From Streptomyces luteolifulvus (GTDB lineage: Bacteria > Actinomycetota > Actinomycetes > Streptomycetales > Streptomycetaceae), in the NCBI RefSeq assembly GCF_008806595.1, contig NZ_VZRB01000007.1:124001-188000 (forward strand): a DNA stretch of 64,000 nt, in the 5' to 3' direction. Below the pieces are notes generated by a model that saw only the letters and a program-made list of their open reading frames with translations, was not told the origin of the DNA and searched no databases. The translations under genes and the position numbers were made by a program. Each line of letters begins with the position of its first letter. Positions within the stretch are counted from its first letter, which is position 1. Shown piece after piece: positions 58,910-64,000 of this stretch.

Positions 58910-59512
58910 TCAGACGCTGCCCGGCTCCGGGTCCGTTGCCAGGCGGGCGTGCAGATGTGCGTCGCGGTAGGTGTCGTGCCGGCCCGCCTCCCACATCGCG
59001 CCCCGCAGCGTCCCCTCGTAGCGGAAACCGCAGCGCTCGGCCACGTGACAGGAGGCGGCGTGGCCGAGGGCGTGGTCCAGCTCCAGGCGGTGCAGACCCA
59101 GTTCCCCGAAGGCCCAGCGCGCGGCGAGGGTGAGGGCCCGGGTCGCGACGCCCTGCCCGCGGGCCTCGGGGAGGACCCAGTAGCCGACGATGGCGCGGTG
59201 GAAGACGCGGGTGATCTCGTTGACGCCTATGTGCCCCAGTGTCGTACCGCTTTCCGCGTCCGTGATGCGGAACGACGCGCTGGTGCCGTCCCCGTCGCGC
59301 GCGGCCTTGGCGCGCAGGGTGGCCCGGGCGCTGCCGGCGTCGGTGATCGCGTTCAGGGGCGTGTTCCAGCGCAGGAACTCCGGGTCGGTCGTACCGCGCA
59401 GCCATGCCTCGACGTCGGCGTCGGAGCCGGCGTCCCAGCGGCGCAGGCGCAGGCCGTGGCCGTACAGGTCGGGGAGCGGGCCGGCGGTGTGCTGAGCGTC
59501 GACAGAGGCCAT
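58910..59512 (-). CDS. GNAT family N-acetyltransferase
   Basis: 200 residues; ATG overlaps the DUF35 stop (TGATG). RimJ/RimL-type GNAT: YGHGLRLRRWDAGSDADVEAWLRG, IGVNEITRVFHRAIVGYWVLPEARGQGVATRALTLAARWAFGELGLHRLELDHALGHAASCHVAERCGFRYEGTLRGAMWEAGRHDTY, with acetyl-CoA loop RGQGVA. Last gene of doxX-DUF35-GNAT. The acetyl-group acceptor is unknown. Confidence 0.92.
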   Translation of the reverse strand: MASVDAQHTAGPLPDLYGHGLRLRRWDAGSDADVEAWLRGTTDPEFLRWNTPLNAITDAGSARATLRAKAARDGDGTSASFRITDAESGTTLGHIGVNEITRVFHRAIVGYWVLPEARGQGVATRALTLAARWAFGELGLHRLELDHALGHAASCHVAERCGFRYEGTLRGAMWEAGRHDTYRDAHLHARLATDPEPGSV

Positions 59513-59931
59513 CAGGCCATTGAAGCCGCTCCCCGCGACCGGCGTGGCCGGAATACCGGGACCCCGTCCCGGAACACGGCCTCCAGCTCCGCCCCGGCCC
59601 GCAGCTCTCCCTCGGCGGCCTCCACGACCTGGGTCATCATCCGCGGGCCCTCGGCGAGATCGACGACGGCGGCGACGTACGGTGTCCGCTCCCCGAAGGG
59701 CGGCAGGTCGTTGCGGTGGACGACGGACCAGGTGTACAGCGTCGCGCGGCCGCTCGCGTCCTGCCAGGTCACGTCCTCGCTCCAGCAGTGCGGGCAGAAC
59801 TCCCGCGGGTAGTGGTGCGCCCGTCCGCACGCGCCGCACCGGCGCAGCAGCAGCCGCCCTTCGGCCGCCGCGTCCCAGTAGGGCCGGGTGAAGGCGTCGG
59901 GCTCGGGGAGGTCATGGCGCGCGCCGCCCAT
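59512..59931 (-). CDS. DUF35/OB-fold protein (partner of an Ltp-type protein)
   Basis: 139 residues from the ATG 59931, which overlaps the DoxX stop (TGATG). Zinc ribbon CGACG and CPHC (residues 31-50), OB fold GRATLYTWSVVHRNDLPPFGERTPYVAAVVDLAEGPRMMTQVVE. It resembles the DUF35 gene at 48100 and presumably partners the divergent Ltp-like protein at 57004, whose own neighbours have no DUF35. It overlaps the GNAT gene by one base (TGATG). Confidence 0.9.
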   Translation of the reverse strand: MGGARHDLPEPDAFTRPYWDAAAEGRLLLRRCGACGRAHHYPREFCPHCWSEDVTWQDASGRATLYTWSVVHRNDLPPFGERTPYVAAVVDLAEGPRMMTQVVEAAEGELRAGAELEAVFRDGVPVFRPRRSRGAASMA

Positions 59932-60380
59932 CAGAACAACCCCAGCGCGCTGTCGAACGACCAGGTCTGCCAGGACATCCCGAGCAGCGCGACGGCGGAG
60001 ATCAGCGCCATCATCGCGTTCTGCCCCTGCTCGGCCCAGTCGTGGATCATGAGCGTGAAGTACAGGACGTTCAGGGCCAGTCCGCCGAGCAGGGCGACCG
60101 GGGTCAGGAACCCCGCGACCAGCCCGAGTCCCACCGCGAGTTCCGCGTAGACGACGACGTACGCCATCGTGCGCGGCCGGGGCGCGACCACGACCTCGAA
60201 GCCCGACCGTACGGCGTTCCAGCGGTGCCTGGCCGCCACGTCCGCCGCCCATGCGATCCCGGTGCCGCGCTCGAACCAGCCCTTCTTGTCCTTGTGCCGC
60301 CAGCTCTCCAGCCACCACAGGCCGAGTCCTATGCGCAGCACGGCCAGCCACTGCGCTCCGGTGAGCCAGATGGAATCCAT
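59931..60380 (-). CDS. DoxX-like membrane protein
   Basis: 149 residues, four hydrophobic helices: WLAVLRIGLGLWWLESWRHKDKKGWF, VVVYAELAVGLGLVAGFLTPVALLGGLALN, and a helix AMMALISAVALLGMSWQTW. The motif LRIxxGxxWL and the WxE pair are typical of DoxX/TQO-small subunit-like proteins, which often pair with quinone or thiosulfate oxidation. First gene of doxX-DUF35-GNAT. Perfect palindrome 9 ends (60383) three bases upstream of its start codon. Confidence 0.85.
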   Translation of the reverse strand: MDSIWLTGAQWLAVLRIGLGLWWLESWRHKDKKGWFERGTGIAWAADVAARHRWNAVRSGFEVVVAPRPRTMAYVVVYAELAVGLGLVAGFLTPVALLGGLALNVLYFTLMIHDWAEQGQNAMMALISAVALLGMSWQTWSFDSALGLF

Positions 60381-60382
60381 GA

Positions 60383-60401
60383 ATCTGACGGTACGTCAGA
60401 T
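60383..60401. promoter_or_regulatory. regulon palindrome 9 (doxX operon)
   Basis: ATCTGACGGTACGTCAGAT: perfect 8-bp arms, the best copy in the window, three bases upstream of the doxX start codon. Confidence 0.85.
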
Positions 60402-60581
60402 CCATGACTCCGGGAAGCCCGCAGGAGGCATGAGGGACTCCGGCCGCATCCACACCACGCACACAACCAGGTGACCTACGCCACAAGTCCCACCCACATC
60501 TCCTACATGCGTGATCAATCCGCAACCAATTCCGGTCTTGACCGAGACCCATCAATGACCTGCGTGATTACGCTCGCGCTC

Positions 60582-61811
60582 ATGGCCGACTCCACAGCGT
60601 CCTCCCCCGCGCCCGCGCACCAGGCGGACCGCCCCGTGTACGTCATCGGCGGCGGACCCGGCGGGCTCGCCGCCGCCCACGCCCTGCGTGCCCGGGGCAT
60701 ACGGGCCGTCGTACTGGAGAGGTCCGACCGCGTCGGGGCGTCCTGGCGGCGCCACTACGACCGGCTGCATCTGCACACCACCCGCCGGCTGTCGGCCCTG
60801 CCCGGGCTGCCGATCCCGCGCCGGTTCGGACGGTGGGTGTCCCGGGACGACGTGGTGCGGTACCTGGAGAAGTACACCGAGGTCCACGAACTGGAGATCG
60901 TGACCGGCGTCGAGGTCTCCCGCGTCGAGCGCTCCCCCGACGGCACCGGCTGGCTGCTGCACGCCACCGGTGGCCGGGAGCTGACCGGCGCCGCGGTCGT
61001 CGTCGCCACCGGCTACAACCACACGCCCCATGTGCCCGACTGGCCGGGGCGCGACACGTACACCGGGGAGCTTCTGCACGCCGGCAGCTACCGCAACGCC
61101 GAGCCGTACGCCGGCCGGGACGTCCTCGTCGTCGGGGTCGGCAACACCGGCGCCGAGATCGCCGTCGACCTGGTGGAGGGCGGCGCCGCACGGGTGCGGC
61201 TGGCCGTGCGCACCGTTCCGCACATCGTGCGCCGCTCCACGGCCGGCTGGACCGCCCAGCACACGGGCCTGCTGGTACGACGGCTTCCGGTGGGCCTCGT
61301 CGACCGGCTGGCCGGAGCGCTGGCGAGACTCAGCGTGCCCGACCTGTCGGCGCAGGGACTGCCCCGCCCCGACACCGGCCTCTACAGCCGGGTCAAGGCG
61401 GGCGCGATCCCGGTGTGCGACGTCGGGCTGATCGACGCCGTGCGCATGGGCCGGGTCGAGATCGTGGCCGCCGTCGACGGTTTCGAGGACGGCAAGGTCG
61501 TCCTGGCCGACGGCGAACGCGTCTCCCCGGACGCCGTGATCGCAGCCACCGGTTACGTCCGTGCCCTCGAAGACCTGGTCGGCCATCTCGGCGTCCTCGA
61601 CGAGCGCGGCAGACCGGTCGCCCACGGTTCCCGCTCCCCGGAGAACGCGCCGGGCCTGTACTTCACTGGCTTCACCACCCCCATCAGCGGCACATTCCGC
61701 GAACTCGCCCTGGAGGCACCGAAGATCGCCCGTGCGGTGGCCCGTGCACAGACCGGCGACAGCCGGCCCGCCCCGGTCATCGGGACGTTCCGGGAACCAC
61801 GACGGACGTGA
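60582..61811 (+). CDS. NAD(P)/FAD-dependent monooxygenase (flavoprotein, BVMO-like/FMO-like)
   Basis: 409 residues from the ATG 60582. FAD-binding VIGGGPGGLAAAHALRARG at the start; second Rossmann motif VVGVGNTGAEIAVDLVEGGA (NADPH); between them LHLHTTRRLSALPGLPIPRRFGRWVSRDDVVRYLEKY, as in class B flavin monooxygenases (trilobed FMO). The exact FMO/BVMO fingerprint (FxGxxxHxxxW) is not seen, so it may be a reductase-type member. No ribosome site; upstream TTGACC at 60538. Divergent from the doxX operon; no palindrome lies close to it except no. 9, 181 bp upstream. Confidence 0.85.
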   Translation: MADSTASSPAPAHQADRPVYVIGGGPGGLAAAHALRARGIRAVVLERSDRVGASWRRHYDRLHLHTTRRLSALPGLPIPRRFGRWVSRDDVVRYLEKYTEVHELEIVTGVEVSRVERSPDGTGWLLHATGGRELTGAAVVVATGYNHTPHVPDWPGRDTYTGELLHAGSYRNAEPYAGRDVLVVGVGNTGAEIAVDLVEGGAARVRLAVRTVPHIVRRSTAGWTAQHTGLLVRRLPVGLVDRLAGALARLSVPDLSAQGLPRPDTGLYSRVKAGAIPVCDVGLIDAVRMGRVEIVAAVDGFEDGKVVLADGERVSPDAVIAATGYVRALEDLVGHLGVLDERGRPVAHGSRSPENAPGLYFTGFTTPISGTFRELALEAPKIARAVARAQTGDSRPAPVIGTFREPRRT

Positions 61812-61891
61812 ACGCGTCGGGGTGAGCCGCCACGAGCGGATTCCGCAGACCCGCCCCGCCCGGTCCGTTCCTTTCTGCGCCGCAACCATTC

Positions 61892-61906
61892 CTGACATCC
61901 TGTCAG
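61892..61906. promoter_or_regulatory. regulon palindrome 10 (CoA synthetase gene)
   Basis: CTGACATCCTGTCAG: perfect 6-bp arms (CTGACA/TGTCAG), variant of the consensus at the inner base. Confidence 0.75.
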
Positions 61907-61915
61907 TTCTGTAAT

Positions 61916-61930
61916 CTGACAGTGCGTCAG
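61916..61930. promoter_or_regulatory. regulon palindrome 11 (CoA synthetase gene)
   Basis: CTGACAGTGCGTCAG: one inner mismatch; 24 bp centre to centre from palindrome 10 and 34 bp upstream of the start at 61964. Confidence 0.75.
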
Positions 61931-61963
61931 TTACTTGGCAGTCACACAGGAGCGGGCGGACCG

Positions 61964-64000
61964 ATGCTTGGATCAACCCACGGCACCCTCACCACCGACT
62001 CCCGCCCGGCCCGGGTCATCGCCTGTGGCGAACAGCCCGGGCCCGCCGTCCACGGCCGGCCCGCCGAGGCCGGCGACCTCGACGTCAGCGGCCGGCCGCT
62101 GTACGCCGACGTCCCCGATCTGGACCGCTTCTTCCGGCCCGAGTCCGTCGCCGTGGTCGGCGCCTCGGACGCCGAGGGACGGCCCACCACCGGTATCACC
62201 CGGCAGCTGATCTCCTGGGCCGAGCGCGTCGGGGCACGGCTGCACCCCGTGCATCCGAGCCGCCCTTCCGTCTTCGGCATCCCGTGCTCTCCTTCCGTCG
62301 CCGAACTGCCCGAGCAGGTCGACCTCGCCGTGCTGCTGGTCGCCGATCCGCTCGCACTGATCGGGGAACTGGCCGAGGCCAAGGTGAAGTTCGCGGTCGT
62401 CTTCGCCTCCGGCTTCGCCGAGACGGGCGAGGAGGGCGCCGCCGTCCAGGCGCGGCTCGCCGCCGCCGTGCGGAGGTCCGGGATGCGGATGCTGGGCCCC
62501 AACACCAACCTCAACGCCTTCGAGCGGTTCCGGGACGATCTCGACGGGCCCGCGATCGCCCTCATCACCCAGTCCGGGCACCAGGGTCGGCCCGTCTTCA
62601 CCCTCCAGGAACTCGGAGTCCGCCTCTCCCACTGGGCGCCCACCGGCAACGAGGCCGACCTGGAGACCGCCGACTTCATCTCCTACTTCGCCGAGCAGCC
62701 GGAGGTGGGAGCCATCGCCTGCTACGTCGAGGGGCTGAAGGACGGCCGCTCCTTTCTGCTCGCCGCCGACCGGGCCGCCCGGCGCAAGGTGCCCGTCGTC
62801 GCCGTCAAGGTGGGCCGCACCGAGACCGGCGCCCGCACGGCCGCCTCACACACCGGCAAGCTGACCGGCGCGGACGCGGTGGTGGACGCGGCGATGCGGC
62901 AGTACGGGGTGATCCGCGTCGACGGACTCGACGAACTCCAGGACACCGCCGCCCTGTTGGCCAGGGCCAGGCCGCCGCGCGCCGACGGGGTCGTCGTCTG
63001 TTCGATCTCGGGCGGCACGGGCGCCCACTTCGCGGACCTGGCGGCCGAGGCGGGGCTCCGGCTGCCGGTGCTGTCCCGGGCCAAACAGGCCGAGCTGCAC
63101 CAGTGGATACCCGAGTATCTGAGCGTGGCCAACCCGGTCGACAACGGCGGCCATCCGGTGGGCGACTGGCGCGGGCGGAAGATCATCGATGCGATCCTGG
63201 ACGACCCCGAGGTCGGCGTGCTGATCTGCCCGGTCACCGGGCCCTTTCCGCCGCTGAGCGACCGGCTCGTGCAGGATCTGGTGGACGCCGCCGAGCGGTC
63301 GGACAAGCTGGTGTGCGTGGTGTGGGGGTCGCCGGTCGGCACCGAGCCGGCGTACCGCGAGGTGCTGCTGGGCTCCTCGCGCGTGGCCACCTTCCGCACC
63401 GTCGCCAACTGCATCACCGCGGTCCGCGCCCACCTCGACCACCACCGTTTCGTGAGCGGCTACCGCTCCCCCTTCGACGAGGCGCCGCGCACCGCCTCGC
63501 CCTCCTTCCGCAAGGCGCAGGAGCTGATGCGCCCGGGCCGGCAGCTGAGCGAGCACGCGGCGAAGCAGCTGTTGCGGACCTACGGGATCCGCGTGCCGCG
63601 CGAGCAGCTGGTGACCAGCGCGGCGGCGGCCGTGCGGGCGGCCGGGCTGGTGGGCTACCCCGTGGTGATGAAGGCGTCGGGCGCACAGATCGCCCACAAG
63701 ACCGAGCTCGGGCTGGTGAAGACCGGGCTGACCTCGGCCAGCCAGGTCCGCGACGCCTACCGCGAGCTGACCGACATCGCGCGCTATGAAGGGGTCGCGC
63801 TGGACGGCGTGCTGGTGTGCCAGATGGTCGAGCGGGGCGTCGAGATGGTCGTCGGCATCACCCACGACGAGCTGTTCGGGCCGACGGTGACGGTCGGGCT
63901 CGGCGGGGTGCTCGTGGAGGTGCTGCGGGACGCGGCCGTGCGGGTGCCGCCCTTCGGCGAGGAGCAGGCGCGGACCATGCTCGCCGAACTGCGGGGGCGG
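61964..64000 (+). CDS. ADP-forming type acyl-CoA synthetase (acetate--CoA ligase family), 5' part
   Basis: The gene runs off the right edge; 679 codons are visible without a stop (AGGAG lies upstream of ATG 61964). CoA-binding domain: FRPESVAVVGASDAEGRPTTGI; succinyl-CoA-ligase-like domain with the phospho-His in TAASHTGKLTGADAVVDAAM; a C-terminal ATP-grasp half starting SEHAAKQLLRTYGIRVPREQLVTSAAAAVRAAGLVGYPVVMKASGAQIAHKTELGLVKTGLTSA and the VVGITHDELFGPTVTVGLGG motif. It belongs to the acetate/pimeloyl-CoA synthetase (ADP) or Acs/Pat-like family; here it probably activates an acid of the regulon. Two palindromes precede it. Confidence 0.93.
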   Translation, partial: MLGSTHGTLTTDSRPARVIACGEQPGPAVHGRPAEAGDLDVSGRPLYADVPDLDRFFRPESVAVVGASDAEGRPTTGITRQLISWAERVGARLHPVHPSRPSVFGIPCSPSVAELPEQVDLAVLLVADPLALIGELAEAKVKFAVVFASGFAETGEEGAAVQARLAAAVRRSGMRMLGPNTNLNAFERFRDDLDGPAIALITQSGHQGRPVFTLQELGVRLSHWAPTGNEADLETADFISYFAEQPEVGAIACYVEGLKDGRSFLLAADRAARRKVPVVAVKVGRTETGARTAASHTGKLTGADAVVDAAMRQYGVIRVDGLDELQDTAALLARARPPRADGVVVCSISGGTGAHFADLAAEAGLRLPVLSRAKQAELHQWIPEYLSVANPVDNGGHPVGDWRGRKIIDAILDDPEVGVLICPVTGPFPPLSDRLVQDLVDAAERSDKLVCVVWGSPVGTEPAYREVLLGSSRVATFRTVANCITAVRAHLDHHRFVSGYRSPFDEAPRTASPSFRKAQELMRPGRQLSEHAAKQLLRTYGIRVPREQLVTSAAAAVRAAGLVGYPVVMKASGAQIAHKTELGLVKTGLTSASQVRDAYRELTDIARYEGVALDGVLVCQMVERGVEMVVGITHDELFGPTVTVGLGGVLVEVLRDAAVRVPPFGEEQARTMLAELRGR

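Overview
This window is a stretch of a high-GC actinomycete chromosome, almost certainly from a Streptomyces. GC is very high with strong third-position bias, many genes overlap by 1-4 bases (GTGA, ATGA, TGATG), several lack a Shine-Dalgarno and look leaderless, and Streptomyces hallmarks are present: AfsR, AfsS and AfsK homologues, an XRE-DUF397 pair, GPP34 and CofGH (FbiC). No tRNA, rRNA, CRISPR array or prophage was seen.

Layout. 1-4.5 kb: a dihydroxyacetone/glycerol locus. Leftward run glpF-dhaK-dhaL-enzyme I (enzyme I cut by the window edge), a leftward IclR regulator, and rightward dhaM-HPr. A 17-bp palindrome occurs in front of both glpF and iclR/dhaM, so one IclR protein probably controls all three transcripts. 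4.5-10.2 kb: mixed single genes, including an RsbW-like ATPase, a cupredoxin lipoprotein, a hydrolase/CGNR divergent pair and a CMD-like protein. 10.7-11.9 kb: a compact graspetide (omega-ester RiPP) cluster, with a 63-residue precursor and an ATP-grasp maturase behind an unusual palindrome-rich leader. 12-23 kb: SRPBCC protein, PP2C phosphatase, secreted repeat protein, a 221-bp MITE-like element next to glutathione peroxidase, XRE-DUF397, GPP34, a D,D-carboxypeptidase with a very long acidic N-terminus, and a large membrane protein. 25-33.9 kb: an ADP-ribosylglycohydrolase-like protein, a YkuD-like protein without the catalytic cysteine, FbiC for F420 synthesis, an F420-type LLM enzyme, a PHP metallohydrolase, an EEP hydrolase and a Ddn-like protein.

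24-64 kb also holds a dispersed catabolic gene set: two SDRs, two LLM flavoenzymes, two amidohydrolases, aldehyde dehydrogenase, FadD3-like CoA ligase, acyl-CoA dehydrogenase, enoyl-CoA hydratase, two thiolase-like (Ltp)/DUF35 gene sets, DoxX and an ADP-forming type CoA synthetase. Almost every transcript of this set starts next to a palindrome of consensus CTGACGnnnCGTCAG; 11 copies are listed. I read this as one TetR-type regulon for uptake-independent breakdown of a hydrophobic or alicyclic acid via CoA thioesters; the substrate is unknown.

The regulon is interleaved with the afsR-afsS-afsK secondary-metabolism switch (41.6-52.3 kb): fadD3, ltp, DUF35 and ech sit between afsS and afsK. The afsS promoter retains heptamer repeats spaced as for SARP regulators. 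A TetR gene beyond afsK (53.3 kb) is the only TetR in the window and a candidate regulator of the palindromes.
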